Positions 1-17,000 of a DNA stretch of 64,000 nt are shown here, in pieces (position 1 is the stretch's first letter; each line of letters starts with the position of its first letter). Position numbers and translations under genes: made by a program. The notes under the pieces were generated by a model. The model did not search any database and was not told the DNA's origin. It worked only from the letters and a program-made list of their open reading frames with translations. Origin of the DNA: Antennarius striatus (Eukaryota; Chordata; Actinopteri; Lophiiformes; Antennariidae); assembly GCF_040054535.1 (NCBI RefSeq), contig NC_090778.1:11997501-12061500 (forward strand). Direction: 5' to 3'.

Positions 1-179
1 GGGCTGGAGTAGGCTAGCGAAGGCGTTCACATGGTTAGCTGAATAATCTGGCAGTGAGTCAATTGATGAGATCAGGTATGAAACACAGTCAGACACATAA
101 TGGGGAGAATGACAACAGGAGGGGTGAGGAAAACCCTCTCAGTGTGCCACAATGTGCAAATGTTTTTCAATGAATGCTC

Positions 180-305
180 AAATTTGTTGGGCAAAGTTTC
201 TTTTATTGGATGCCCTTCCTGCAGCAAGCCTCTGCGTTTATCCGGGTTTGGGACTGGCCTACTGTTGACACTGGCTTGTGCTCCCGTAGGGTTGCAGACG
301 GGTTA
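180..305. repeat. Fragment resembling the 5' UTR of the window's RTE LINE
   Basis: The stretch GGATGCCCTTCCTG, followed by TTTATCCGGGTTTGGGACTGG and CTGGCTTGTGCTC, closely parallels 58732-58810. There the same block forms the 5' end of an RTE element bounded by a target-site duplication. The copy is diverged and isolated from any RT sequence. Confidence 0.5.
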
Positions 306-469
306 GGATAACATCTCTTTTTCCATTCATGTCTTTTAAACATATAAAAGTTTAATTATTTTTAAACCTATAGTAACCTTATAGTAAATTTAAGTAATGT
401 AAAAAATATGAGTAAATAAAAAATACATTTTCCTCTGGACTGGGGTAATGAGCACAGTGTTTTCCGCGC

Positions 470-640
470 TATTATGGCGCATCTAAAAGCCATTAGTTTT
501 CTCAAAAACTGACAGTGCGCTTAATAATCCACTGCGCCTTACTTATGAAAAATATTTAAAACACCCCATTCATTGAAGGTGTGCCTTATAGTTCAGTGTG
601 CCTTATAGTGCAGAAAATACTGTAATAAAGTAGGATAGCA
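470..640. repeat. Teleost interspersed repeat with repeated GCGCCTTA-type motifs
   Basis: The block carries several variants of GCGCCTTA and GTGCCTTATAG (near 532-540, 578-590, 596-610) and ends in AGAAAATACTGTAATAAAG. This pattern is common in fish genomes as a non-autonomous DNA-transposon-derived repeat. It sits just upstream of the first visible ppef2 exon. The family name is not resolved. Confidence 0.45.
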
Positions 641-756
641 TGGAAAATAGCATCCCAAAATGGAGTTTGTAAATATGTGTAGTTTCTATAATTTTACTTT
701 TCAGTACAGTTTACTCTCTGCAGTGAGGCGGTGTCTGATTGGTTCTCTTTCTTCAG

Positions 757-3700
757 CCATTAGAGCTGCTGTCCTGATTCAGCAATGGTACCGTCAGTAT
801 GTAGCACGTACAGAGATGAGAAGGAGGTACACCTGGCACATCTTCCAGTCCATCGAATACTCTGGGGAACAGGCTCAGATAAAGGTGAGAAATTACCAGG
901 GATGGTACAATGTATTCCCGATTACCTCAGAGGAATAATTTAAATCTCTTCTGTCACATCTCCTTCTTGCGCAGCTTTATAATTTCCTTGGTTACCTCAT
1001 GGACAATTTTACACCATCAAGCAGTGAAAGTAGGATTTCCATTTTGGTCGACAAACTGCAGTTATTTTTGCTGTAAAACTAAATCTCTGAGTTTGAAATG
1101 TCTTGATTTCTTTCCTCCAGGAAATCTGATCTCACACATCTTCCGAGAAAATGAGGTTTGTCGTGATGTGGAGTGGGAGAGGTACTTCTGCTACAAGAAC
1201 ATTGAGGTGCCCGATATTTACTCCGGACCTCACCTGACCTTCCCTCTGACGGCGGAGCAGGCCGTCGGGTTGGTGGAGGCCTTCAGAAACAAGAAAGTAG
1301 GTGCACACTACTGTATCATGGTAGAGTCTGAAATGCGTTTGGGTGAGCTTATCATTCAGTGATCTTGTGTCACAACATCAAATGAGATGGAAAGGATTTC
1401 TAAGATGCTCCTTTATGTCATTCACCGGACCGGAAATAATAAGACCAAAAATGTACATCTTAATGCTACGCTTCAGTTGGAAATATTAATATACAGACAA
1501 AGAAATAACAGACATTTTTGTTAATTCTCCATGTTTGATAGCACAATTTGAATATTTTCCAGACTAAAAATTTTAATTTCAAATCAGAAATAGCAGGAAA
1601 TTGATTTTGAAGATTTAATCAGACAGCTGATATTTCAGTTGTGGATGATTGAGGCACGTTTTCCCAGATAATCTCAGTTTAACACGTACAGCATATTCTC
1701 TAGATTTACTGTATTATGTTCTACTTTACCTGCAAATCAATATACTTGGGCTCATTTGCATGAGAACAAGTATCTTGTTGACAAAATAAGACGTTAAGCA
1801 TACATTAATCACAATACCATCACACATTGCGGTATGACCTGCTTACTTGTTACTAAATCCTTCTTGTTAACCAGCGTCTCTCTCCCAGTAGCAGCTGCAC
1901 TCGCGGTACGTCCTCCAGCTGCTGCTTGAGACGTGGAAACAGCTCCGGATGTTGCCAAATATCAACCGAATCTCCACCTGCCACAGCAAAGAAATCACCA
2001 TCTGTGGTGAGCTGAAAGAAATTAATGTTCATCAATAAAAAAGGTTAAAATGAATAAAAGGGAGATGTCAGAGAAGTGATCAGAGGGAAGACAGATCAGG
2101 TTGATCTCCAACAAGGAACTTTGCGGTCACATGGTTGGTATCTCAGTCAGTCATCTTCAGATTACCACCGCTATGGTATCTCATCTATTGTTTATTCAAC
2201 TAACAAATGACTGAAAAATTAATCAGCAGCAAATCTAATGTATGGATTCAATTGCTTTGATATTTCCACATTACATTTAAAATTGCACTTGGTTAAATTG
2301 TAATTTTTTTGTCTTAAAAATTGCAAAATCAGTTGCAGTAAAAAAATCATTAGTTCCACACAGAAAGGTACGCCATTTATTTTTGTTTGTTGTTGACAAA
2401 CTGTTAATTATACGACAGTAATCCTTTTTGTTACAGGTGATTTGCACGGACAACTGGAAGATCTGCTGCTCATTTTTTATAAGGTCAGTGCCCGATCTGA
2501 TAATATGCTGTTATTTCACAAAGACTGAATTCCCTCAGACTTAAGTTGTCACAATGAATTTACAATCGACTCTTATAATTCCCTTTTAAAATTATGTGAA
2601 TCAGTTGCTTACATTCACATGTGAAGACTCTTTGACAAAACTTTCCTTGCTGTTGTTTACAGAGTGGTATGCCATCCTTGGAGAAGCCCTATTTATTTAA
2701 TGGAGACTTTGTAGATCGAGGCAAAGACTCCATTGAGATCCTTATCATCTTGTTTGCATTCCTACTCGTCTACCCAAGTGACATCTACCTCAACAGAGGA
2801 AACCACGAGGACCATATTGTCAACCTGAGGTAAAACAAAATCTAAAAAAGGCATACATTTTCATCATTAGCAGGTGTTATCAAAAACCTCAGGTTCTACG
2901 TATCTCATGTTTCTCTGCCTGATGTAGGTACGGCTTCACAAAGGAGGTATTGACAAAATACAAGGTAGGGCTCTATCAAGGAAACCTGAAACCCACCACA
3001 CCCATTTTCTTTTGTTTACTGGCTGATATTAAGTCCTCATTCCTGCATATCCAACCTGCCAACAGTGCCACAATGTGTCCCCATTGCATTGAAAGTCCAT
3101 TACCTGAGAGAGCTCTGGCTAACCAATCTGGACAAACCTGTAATTGACAAGAAAACAGTTTGAAAAGTGGAGCATTTTCTTTACTTGATGCTTTTCAAAA
3201 GATACACGTAAATAATGTGTAATTGTACAGAAAAAATAATTTGGCCCCTTTTTTTTGCCGCTTTTAAATTAAACCGTTTTGTTAAAAATGCGCATCGATG
3301 TATTTAGATGTTCAGATTTTACATGATTATGCCTTAATGTGTGTGTTGGTGTTGGAATTCATATTTAGTGTGATTTTGTTTAGAAGCAGTAAAGAACAAA
3401 CTGTTCAAGTTAGAAGTGAAGAACATCAGTTCCAATAAACCCAAACGATAGGGAGTATAATGTCTCTCTCTTCTCTTCAGATGCATGGAAAACGGATCCT
3501 TAGGCTGCTGCAGAAGATCTTCAGCTGGTTGCCGTTAGCAACTGTGATTGACCAGAAGGTGCTGGTTCTCCATGGAGGGATCTCTGACGTCACAGACCTT
3601 GCTGTCCTAGCCAGACTGGACAGACATAATGTGAGGAGACAGCACGTTTAGCTGTGGCTGATTTTCTGTCATACCCAGTTAGGCTCAAATTCATTTTCAT

Positions 3701-6700
3701 ATCTCTTTAATAATTAACTTGAATTTCAATCTAAAGGTCTGTTGTTTGTTTTTCCTAGTATGTTTCAGCTCTCAGGCCTCCAAAGAAGAGACACCAGAGC
3801 TCATCTGGGTTGTCCATAGACTCGGACATGGATGACGATGTTTTGTCCAACAACAAGATCTTCCAGCGCCGGGCATCCCTCACATTTCCCAAAGCCTTTG
3901 GAACCCGTGACAGCTTCCAGAACCGCTCGCTGCAGGATTTTTCCGAACGGATCAAAACAAATGTAGGGGAAGAGATCAAGAGGAAACAGTCCATCTTTAT
4001 TTTTGACACAGCAGAAAAAGACACGTGTCCGTCTGCATCCTGTGAGTCGGTGAACAGCGACAATTCAAAGGACGAGTGGAAACAGGTAATGAATTCAGGT
4101 GTTCGCTTACAAAAACCCAAGACCACACCCAGAGAAGCTGGAACCAATCAATATTTATTCAGTAATTAGTCCAATGATGAATTGTTTGAACTTACTCTAC
4201 TGGATTTGTTTTGTCCCTTCTGATGCTCGTCACATGAATAGGGCAACAGTTTGACGACTGGAGGTGAGGTCACACGGGTGTCCAAGAGGACGTCTGTCTG
4301 TGATGGTTTTGGTTCTATCAGTGAATTAGTCTGCTGTTGTTCCTGAATTGTGGTTAGTAGCCTTTGTGGCTCAGCCCGATTCACACGACAGAGGAGGCAC
4401 TGAGGATTGTTGGGTGTTAACATGCTGTAATCCACCACTTCATTAATCCCTCTGCCATGAATTCAATCTGCTTTCCTAACTGGCCATTGGTGATTTAAAC
4501 ACAGGCTTTATTAGTCAGTGGGCTCCTTTGGTTCTGGTGTCTGGTGGTGTGTCAGGTCATGTCCGACATGATCAAATTGAAAATGTCTCATTATAAGTGT
4601 GTCAGTAAATTTACTGATGAGATTTGCAGCTGCTGAAAAACAAAATAACTCGCATATAATGAGTATGACCTCCTAAAACAAGGTTTTATTTTTCACCCAT
4701 TTCTGTTTGTTGGCTTGTCTGTTGGGATTAAGCAAAAGTTAATGATTGACTTCAGTCAGCTAAAGCTCCCAAATGTGTTAATAGGTTAGTCCAATGCTTA
4801 AATTACTATAGCTGTTTAGGACTATGATACTATTGAATCCTATTGTCCAGGAAATGTTCGCTCAACAGCAGTTAATCCTATTACACAGACATTCTGATCT
4901 GTGTGTGCAGTAGAATCAATATGGAAACAACAAAATAACAGTGAAGTTTCCACATTGTCCTCTGTGCTTCAGCACATCCAGCAGTGGCAAATTTATAATC
5001 ATGTGGCAGCTTTTGACCTGATGGTGGCGCTAGACTGAGAGTTCGTCAGCCAATCAACACTGTTATAGAGGAACCATAGAGAAAATTTAACGCCTGATTC
5101 AAAACCACAAATGTGAAGTTCATATTTTCTGTTGCGATGTTTTTCAGTTAGAATTTAAAAATGTTCCTCCTGGTATTCTTGTGCCTCAGATCCTCGACCT
5201 GCTGTGGAGCGATCCCATGATCCAGGATGGCTGCATACCCAACGAGGTGAGGGGCGGAGGCTGCTACTGGGGTCCTGACGTCACTGAGGACTTCCTTAAC
5301 AAACACAATCTGCAGCTCATCATCCGCTCACACGAGTGTAAACAGGATGGTTATGAGTTCTGTCACAATCGTAAGGTGAGACAAAAAGGAATCCTAAGGG
5401 GCCCTAGATGGGGTTCTTAGGGGTCCCCAAGGATGACATAAATTCCACCCAATGATCACTGGTGTGGTCATTTCTAAATGTCCTGATAAAAGTTCCATTA
5501 AAATACTGACAGATTCTTTTCACTCAGGTCCTCACGCTGTTCTCGGCCTCAAACTACTATGATGTGGGAAGCAACAGGGGGGCTTACGTGAAGCTGGGTC
5601 CAGACCTCGTGCCTTACTTGATTCAGTACCAGGCCAGCAGCATGACCCGAGAGCTCAGCATGAGACAAAGGTACTGAAAACTACCAGAACACGTTTACTC
5701 CAGCAATGTGACATTCAACAAGGAGAGCGCATGTTTCACAAAGTGGTGAAAAAATATATCTGCTCCTAAATCTTAAGACAATATATTCAAAACTGCAAAA
5801 TTTAAAATATGTAAAATGTTTAACACGGTCAAATCCACGAGACAGACAGAATAAAATAACCGATAAAACTGTAAAGGCACCTCACTTTGTTCAAAGGTAA
5901 TAACATCCGCCTGCCAACACATTTAAATCTCACCAACACATTAATCCCGCGTATTTAATCTAAGCTAACAATCTGCCACAATTTGTATGTTATGAGAATG
6001 GTTGGGTGAAAATGTGTTACCTGTGCTCCACTCTGCAGTACTTGTTCATCAAGTAAAATTGGACAGAGGCAGAAAGTATTTTTTTCTGATATCTGTGGTA
6101 TTTTGCATAACGTGTCCCTACTGAACTTGACAGGACAGAAAACATTACCTGATAAAATGATAGATTGAGTCAGCTGTCAGTGATTTCACAACTATGACAA
6201 CATGTGTGCACATCTATCCACACTAATGATGCATGAATGTCTCAGTATAAACATGGTAATGTTTCAGCGTCTGCAGCTGTTGCTGGATTAAACAAGAACA
6301 CTTTCAATTTGACAGTTTTGCCTTTGTAAATTGAACACCATTCACTACACTGTTCTGCCTGTAATTATGTTTATTGTCTGCTCCATGTTTGTCGTTGCTG
6401 TCTGGACTGCAGTGTCGGACGAACCGAGCGCTCGGCCCTTAAAGTCCTGCGGGAGCAGTTGTTCGCGCACAAATCTGACCTCGTCTGTGCCTTCAAGAAG
6501 TATGACAGCGAGAACACAGGTGTGTCCCCAACATGACGCAACGTCCCCTTCCTGATCTCAGTACACTGTAGACTGATGCTACACTGCAATTGGTCAGTCT
6601 GGATTCAAGGGCGGGGACTTAGTGGGTTATGTGTTCATAAGAGGAGAAATTATCTGAAATCTAATGTTATAATAGAATCAGATTATAGATCAGGTGTCCT

Positions 6701-8041
6701 CCTTCCTCAGGTCTGGTGTCCATGAGCGACTGGGCGTCTGCGGTGGAGAGTGTGATGCACCTGGGTCTGCCCTGGAGGATGCTGTGCTCTCAGCTGGTCG
6801 CCTCCAAGACCAGCGACGGCCTGATCGACTACCAGGAGTGGTTCAACGAGCTTGCCATCAAAGGACACAACATGGACGTAAGGATTCAGCTCCAGCTTAC
6901 ATGTCAAACCGATAGTTACAGAAATATTAGAAATATTTCTGTATCAGTGTGTGTTATATACTGTATTTAGATTGAAGTTTTTTCAGGACCTTTCTCACTT
7001 GTTGCCATCGTTTCTCCCCTTGCAGCACATCGACCAGAGCCTTCTAGAGACTTTATACCGCCACCGCTCCACCTTGGAAACCATCTTCCGAATTGTAGAC
7101 ACTGACAACTCAGGTAAAGCAATTTATTCATTGCTATCTGACACTACATCTATGTTTACATATACACACACACACCTCTAGCTTCTTTCCTTTCATGGAA
7201 TTTTTTTGTTCTGGTGTCCTTTGATGAGAAGACAAAAGCATTGGACACAAACAGGATGTTTTACTAAAAATTCTACACTGGAATGATTGATTTTTCAAAA
7301 TAGCTGTAGACAGATGGTACGGTGTCAGACTGAATAAAAGCGATCAAGTGTTTTAGTGAAGCTCTGCTGCTTCAGTTTAGACACTTTTTTAATGTGTTCC
7401 TCTAGAGTTTATAGAAATGCTTAGCATGGGGGTAAGTTTTTTACTAGATAACAAGGACTCGACCACTGTGCCTGGTGAATTGGTGGTGGGAAGTGAGTCA
7501 GAGCTGTGTAAAGTGTTGCCGTGTCCAGATCGACTCTTATGCCTCGTGAGCTTCTGTTAATCCACCAGTAGCGTGCAAACGAGTCACAGCATGTTTCTAC
7601 TGCCTGAAATCTCCCAGTTAAGACAGGGATTGAACCACTGATCTACTGGCCTCCCCCTAAGATGACCGCCCCCCTGATCATACTCTTTCATTCTTGCTTG
7701 GTCCACTTGTTTCATCCTTCACTCTTCACCTCCTCCGCCTCATTATTGATGTGTAATCGTTTATTTTCTGCCCTACATCTGTCCCAGGTTTCATCACAAT
7801 CGAAGACTTCCGACAAACCTGGAAGCTGCTGAGTGTCTACCTCAAGATGGCGATCACAGACGAAGCCATCTCTGACCTGGCTATCACCATCGACAGCAAC
7901 AAAGATGGTAGCATCGACATTGATGAGTTTATGGAAGCCTTCCGCCTCACGGACAAGAAGAGCCGGTTGGAGCGAGGGCGCAGCATGTTCATGGGCACGG
8001 CCACTGACCTCACCAAGCTGGAGGGAGACCCTAACATCTGA
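757..8041 (+). CDS. ppef2: Protein phosphatase with EF-hands (PPEF2), 5' end missing
   Basis: Calcium-binding PPP-family serine/threonine phosphatase; in vertebrates PPEF2 is mainly a photoreceptor and sensory-cell enzyme. Fifteen exons join in frame: 757-884, 975-1023, 1121-1296, 1892-2006, 2437-2483, 2663-2829, 2928-2964, 3481-3630, 3759-4085, 5190-5375, 5528-5670, 6413-6519, 6711-6877, 7026-7113, 7788-8041 (stop TGA). They encode about 713 residues. The order is an IQ motif ([12 protein letters not shown]), the PPP metal and catalytic motifs GDLHGQ, GDFVDRG, RGNHED, HGGISD and RSHEC, then EF-hand loops. Two loops are canonical (DTDNSGFITIED and [12 protein letters not shown]), and one weaker loop lies around YDSENTG. 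Every PPP metal ligand motif is present, so it should be active. The exon at 3759-4085 is a 109-codon Ser/acidic insert within the catalytic domain, typical of PPEFs. The short first coding exon with the start Met was not found and may lie upstream. PPEF2 rather than PPEF1 is inferred from its neighbours. Confidence 0.93.
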
Positions 8042-9310
8042 ACACGGAAAGCAAAGACTGACAAAAAGAGAGCAAACGCTGCTCAGACGCCACGCCAGCA
8101 CGCAGATGGGAGGGTTAGGAGATGACGCCAACACAAGCTGCTTTAATGACGCACATTAAGACGTATGACGCCACTGAGCAGCAGCCCCTCATGGACAGCA
8201 GCAGATTAGGAGGAGTTTAAAGTTAACAGTATTCGACACCAATCATTGTGAAACATTTGTTTTAGGCATGTATGAAACACAGTTGCATTAGGAGGAACTT
8301 ATTTAATCATTAAATTCTGGAAAAATCCACAAACACTGAAACAAAAAGGCATCCTGTTCAGGCTACTTGATTCTTAAGAGGATATGTGATACAGTAATCA
8401 GTCATTATCATGACCTTTTCTACCCATATCCTACATTATAAAACACCACACAATGTTTCAGGTAATTAGATGACAAATTTAAACTTCATTTCAACTAAAA
8501 ATGTATTACTTTATTAATCAATTACTCCAGTTTCTTAAATACTGAAATGGTGTCCTCGGATGTCCAAAACCTAGAAATATTTAACTTAAATCTACGATGT
8601 TAAGATTATAAAAAGAACTCCTCTTCTGAAGATGATCTCTGAGTCTGTATCCAGTGTTTTGCTGGTATTCGTCTCCCATGTTTAGCCGTATGCTAAAGCC
8701 CCCTGTAAGCCGGTGTGCAGGCGTTACTGACCTCAGCAGCCTTTTATCCACACATGATGTGAGAATAACTAAAGTTAAAAACTAGGTACTAGGATGTGTT
8801 AAAAAAAGATTTTGAAAGGCAGTGAAATAATGAATGTAAACTCCATATCAAGCTCTGTAAGTATTTGCAACTAACTATTGCTGGTGCCTTATCAGCAGAA
8901 CTATTTCCATCTCCAGAAAATAAGTTAAGAGGACTCTTGCTTTTATTTACTTGACTGCTAAAATGTCTTTCTACAAAGCTGAAGTGTCGCTCTATTTTAA
9001 GGGTTAAAAAGGGATGGATTTATGTTTTGGGAAATAGGACAAAGACTGGAAATAAGGGGAAACAAATAACCCAGCTCTTCTTCTCAAAGGTAAAAAAAGA
9101 AAAATCAGGTGAACAGAATTAAAAGCTCAAAGGCTGAAACATTGAATCTGTTTTTAAATGGCTTTTATTTTTTTTATCTGGCTTTAATTTAACTTTCAAC
9201 ATCGCAGACCCCCTCTTTTCAATTTTTGTGTTCAATTTATTCAATTCTAAGATATTCTAAATATAAAACTACAGCCTGGAGATAGGAATAAAAGATGTGT
9301 CAGCTTTGTC
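8042..9310 (+). other. Probable ppef2 3' UTR
   Basis: AT-rich non-coding sequence directly downstream of the ppef2 stop codon. AATAAA signals occur at 9287-9292 and 9716-9721, and either could end the transcript. The boundary is inferred and no conserved element was recognised. Confidence 0.4.

Positions 9311-12156
<2,846 letters not shown>

Positions 12157-12185
<29 letters not shown>
12157..12185 (+). repeat. (CA)n microsatellite
   Basis: About 14 CA units next to the SINE at 12190-12462. Confidence 0.95.
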
Positions 12186-12188
<3 letters not shown>

Positions 12189-12189
12189 G

Positions 12190-12462
12190 GGGCCTTTTCA
12201 CATGCAGAGGAGGTAGAGTGGCGGGTAGCTCCTTAGTGAAGCGCCCATATGAGCAGCTTATAAGGGAGACGACGCATTGCTCAAGGGCGGCTTGGAAGTG
12301 CTCCGGAGGGTGAGGTGCTCCGGAGGGTGAGCTGACACCTCCCACCGTCAGCTCACACTGCAGGTGTTTTTTGGGCGGGAGCAGGAATCGAACTGCCGAT
12401 CTTTGAAACATTGGACGACCCGCTCTACAGCACGCTCTACCACTGAGCCACCGCCGCTCCTC
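12190..12462 (-). mobile_element. tRNA-derived SINE-like repeat
   Basis: Read on the minus strand, the head carries an A-box-like TGGCTCAGTGGTAGAGCG and a B-box-like GGCAGTTCGATTCC, the RNA polymerase III promoter layout of tRNA-derived SINEs. The body contains a direct duplication of GTGCTCCGGAGGGTGAG around 12298-12332. It cannot fold as an intact tRNA. It is followed by a CA tract on the plus-strand left side. Confidence 0.6.
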
Positions 12463-14018
12463 ATGGCATGTATGGTGAGAATAGTAAGAGGCTGAGGTCG
12501 TTTCTCAGGAATAAGATCTTCATAACTGATATAAACCTTTAAATGACATCTGAAATGTGACGAAGACCAAAGAGACTGAGAGTCACTGGCTTGTTGATCA
12601 ATGTTTTGTTAAAGCTGTAGCAGCTCTAGATTCAAAATGGAAAGCGTGGCCAAGTAAAGACAGGATGTTACTTGAAGAGTCTCTTATTACAGTAAACAAA
12701 AACTGGTTTGTTACAGAGCTAATCTGATTCCTGGCAAACAATCCAAAGGAAAAGGTAAAGTCCAAAAAAGCAGGAAGAGTCAAAAATTGAGCAAACTATC
12801 TGAAACACTGAGACAAAGGCTGAAACATGAGAGACTAAAGCAAACTGGCACAGAAAAGGGGGCAAAGGACACACTGAGCAAATACTCCAGGAAGAAGGGA
12901 AAATGAGACCGAGGTGACAGCAATCAAGGCAAGAGAGGATGACAATGGCAGGAAGTCGGTCCAGGAGCAGGACGACGTCTGGAGGTACGCTCTGGACAGA
13001 GCACCAGGTCACCACAGGGTCAAAACATGGATGCTGCACAACCGTTCATGTTCAAATACACATTCATATTAATACTTACAGGAAATATATTTCATGTTTT
13101 TGGACAGTGGGCCAAAACCGGTGCACCTGGAGAACTTCCACACTGACAGGAGGAGAACACCCAAACTCTATACCCTTGGTTGTGAACCCAGAACCTTCCT
13201 CCTGGTGTTAAGGGACAACATGAACCTCTGTGTCTTCCCCGGAGACAATGAAACATGATAATCTTCCTTCAATCAAAATTGTCAACGGTTATCTTAGCCT
13301 ATCATTAAGATCTAAATTTTTTTATTTAAATAGCATTTTTGTAAATGCATGTTAAAGGGATTTACATAAAACAAGAACATAAAAATTGTTACATAACAAA
13401 AGTGGAGCTCCAGAAAATGACTCCAGGACTGTTGTTACGATCAACGACAGGACTGACAGGGGTTTCAGTCCTCACCCAGTGGAGAGTGTTTTAGATTTTT
13501 CATAAAATTTTCCACGCTTTTATTGAAATGCAAGTCTGTTCAAGTCAAACAATGAAGACAAACGCAGTGTTTAACATGTTCTATGGTTTCTTACTGTAAA
13601 AATGGAATCCGAGCACATTTCTATTATTTTTCAGATTGCTTGAAAGAAATTACTAAAAATACTGTCTCACAAAATGACTTGTCCCGTTAAATGTCACGAC
13701 ATATGTAGAATTAAAATGATTGTCGTTGGGTTTAATTCTCCATCTGAATTTTTAGTTTATATTTTTCATATTTATATAGTAGATTCACTAATCCATCCCT
13801 TAAGAAAACAACCTCAATTTAATTGACGACAGGTTTGGAAGAATTCAAGTTAAAACATTAAACCAAGTCTTGATATTAGATTCCAGTTTGTGTAAAAAAT
13901 AGAATTTATATAATGAAAAAAAAATCATTGTTTAAAGTTCCTCAAAATCAGCAGCGTTGTCACAAAATGATATTTTCATTTGACACTTCGAAAAAATAGA
14001 CAACCTCTGAGCTTTGCA
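12463..14018. other. Gene-free spacer, right part
   Basis: No supported gene. A degraded fragment at about 13105-13215 (CACCTGGAGAACTTCC, GGAGGAGAACACCC, GAACCCAGAACCTTCC) resembles the SINE at 60510-60873 in the same orientation. The remainder is AT-rich and runs to the inferred scarb2 poly(A) site. Confidence 0.5.
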
Positions 14019-17000
14019 TTTTGCAACTTTTATTTTTTTTGCAAATACACTAGAAATGTTTACAAAAGCACTGTATAAACATCTGTGCAGTGTAAATTAT
14101 CAAAACTAAAAATGTATATTACGTTAAATTCATTTTGCACCTGAAATGACAGATGGGATTGTCATTTTCGGCAGCAAAACAAACTGGTACATCTTAAGAG
14201 TAAACTTTTTTTAATGACTTCAGAACATTGAAATGGGGAGACGCGGTTTTTACACCAAAAACCTATTTAAAAGGAAATATAAGAGGAAGGCATGGCAGTA
14301 GTGCACATCCCTGAAGGAGGGCTTCATTCATCTAGACAGGCTACACAGCATCAAAGCTTTACTTCATTCAGTCATCCAGATCATCAGCCTTCCAGTATAA
14401 ATCAGTCCAGTTTGACACAAAGTGGCTCCACAAACACAAATCCATACAGTTTCTCATTCCAAAACAACCACACTTAACACACTCTTAATAAACACTTAAC
14501 ACTCTTGACACACATTTACAGGAATCTGGCATATTCCATTGTGGCATACTAGTCCATTTTGTGCCTTTTTCAAAACATATTTTGAAATGATTGAAAACGA
14601 AATGTGTTGAATACAACTGAATAAGACTAATTTACTGTACTGATAAAAAACTTCTACCCAAAATGAAAAAAAAAAAGCAAGAGACATAAATACTGTAGTG
14701 GCCCCTTATAAAACATCCACAATTAATTTCATACAGTTCTGTATTGCTTTGTCTTATATAATACTGAGATCTGCTCTCAAAGAGCATACCTTTCATGTTT
14801 GATTTTGTACTGGGTTAACAATGATACCAACTAAACCACCATCTTCTAAAAATATCCCTTTGTTTCAATTGCCTTGATGAAAAAGGCACATACAGAATTC
14901 CATTTACAACACTGCACACAAATACGTAAGGTAAGTGGTGGCACTTTTTTCAAAGTGGATAGTAGGTGGTTTGTGGTATGGATGTTATCAGAGAGGAAAG
15001 CAAACACAGCACTGGGGAAGGTCCAGGTGGGTTATCTTTGGTCAAGCTGGGATGAGCCAATGGGTTTGAAATACTGGACTCCGAGGTCAGTGCAGTTGAA
15101 GTCAGACAGTGGAGGAGTGATTGCCGAGTCGCGTGTTTGAACAGATACCATACATGCAAACACACATGACTCTAGTTTAACAACTCATGTTCAAGTAAAG
15201 ATTTTTTAAAAAGGTTTATACCTATAAAAAGGCCTCCAGTGAATTGATTCAACTTATGAGGAATGCACTCCACCACCGTGGTAATAATCATAGCATCAGA
15301 CTTCCTACACCATTATTAGACAGTCTTGTGGAAGTGGCTCATCTTTATTTGTAGACCTCCAACCAACTAAGTTTATTATTCCTATAACAACCCCAACTTT
15401 GCATTTGATATGGTCAGATCATCTGCTAATAGTGTGAAAAAACGTGACAACTGCTAATACCAATAATTGGCAGAAAGCTTTTGGCTTTGTATCTTGTGCT
15501 CAGGTGTAAAAAGGGTTGGCAACACAGAAAGCCTTCAAGAGCTTTGAAGTGAACTTGAAGAAAAAAGCCTTTGTGAGTCGACTTGAATAGGAGCACAGTA
15601 TGGCTAATATTCACATATACAAATATAAGTCCATATGTTATGGCATTTTTAGCAGCAGTAACAAATACAAAAGTATATCAAAGAAGACACTCAATGTGCT
15701 GAGTGAACAGCACAGAGGCGTGGATGTCTGCCGTTATGTCCAACAGCCATCGTGGTGAAAACTAACCATTGAAATGTAATTAAAATATGAACCACTGGCA
15801 TTGAAATGGCCAAAACAAGAATAACGCAACAACAAAAAAACACGAAAATACACAGGGCACAATTTCCAGTGAAAGTGCCTGGAATTTTTCTCTGACAGTA
15901 TTGTGATCTTATAGCAATTTCCCACTGGGTTCACTGATGAGACAAGTACGCCAGACAAAATAATGAAGAGACAACGTGAAACGTAAGACGAACAGTGATT
16001 CAAGTGCTGTGTGCTGTGTTCTTTCCTGAATGGCTTCAGCTACTTGGCAAACTGCACAGTGGCAGGTGGTGAAGAGGGCTTCCTCAGAAGCCCAGGGATT
16101 CCACTTTTTCTTACAAAACCCCCCCCAAAACACAGCACTTGTCAGTGTCTTTGACAGTTCGGCCATAAATATTTGATAATAGGACAAAAAACCTGGTAGT
16201 TTTGTGTGAGGATTGAATTTGGCAATCCAAATTGTGCTTTCTTTAGTAGGTAACAAAAGATGTGAAAGAGCAAAATCTTCAAGCCCACCTGTGAGGACTT
16301 TAGTCTGGATTTGGTCAGAATCTCAGCTTTCCCCCCCTTACATAGCTAACAGCCAACTAGAACAATGAATGAACATTAAAAACACTGATTTTTTTTTTTC
16401 GTAAGGCAGAAAGCAGGTGAATTCTGTTTTTTTGTTGTTGTCTTTTTAGTGTGATGGAGCCTGAAAAGGTGCATCTTTGTCAGGCTACAGTTCCTGATTC
16501 CTAGTCATCTCCTCATCCATGAATGACTAAAAAATGTAGCTTAATACTTCTGCTTTCCTAACTAGTGTTCTGTAACAAAAAAATAATAAAGATAATGATA
16601 TTAGGAAATTAAGAGGGGGTGAGTGGGCGTCAAAATAAGAAGTGTTCCAGGTGTTGCACTACACTAAGCCTGCAGATAGAAGATCTAAAACAGGACACTA
16701 CAGTGTGAGACAGAAGTGCACACACATCTATTATCTGACTGTGACAGTGCAGTTATGTGGATGCATGTATTCATCTTAGGAAGAGAAGGCAAAAACGTTT
16801 TAGTTTGGCTCATTCAATTTTGTTTTTTTCTTATTCTAGATTTTCTTCAGCAAAACCATTTCTATCATCTGACCGATCAGAGAAATTTGTCCTTTTATTT
16901 GTTTTTTGCTGTTTGTTTGTTTGTTTGTTTTTTTTAATATGGATGACTTCAAGTACTCTTCAGGCAACACTGATAGAGAAAGAGCAAGGATACAATGACA

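Noticed and set aside
3755-4147. 130-codon minus-strand frame
   Set aside because: Shadow of the ppef2 Ser/acidic insert exon, which is frame-consistent on the plus strand.
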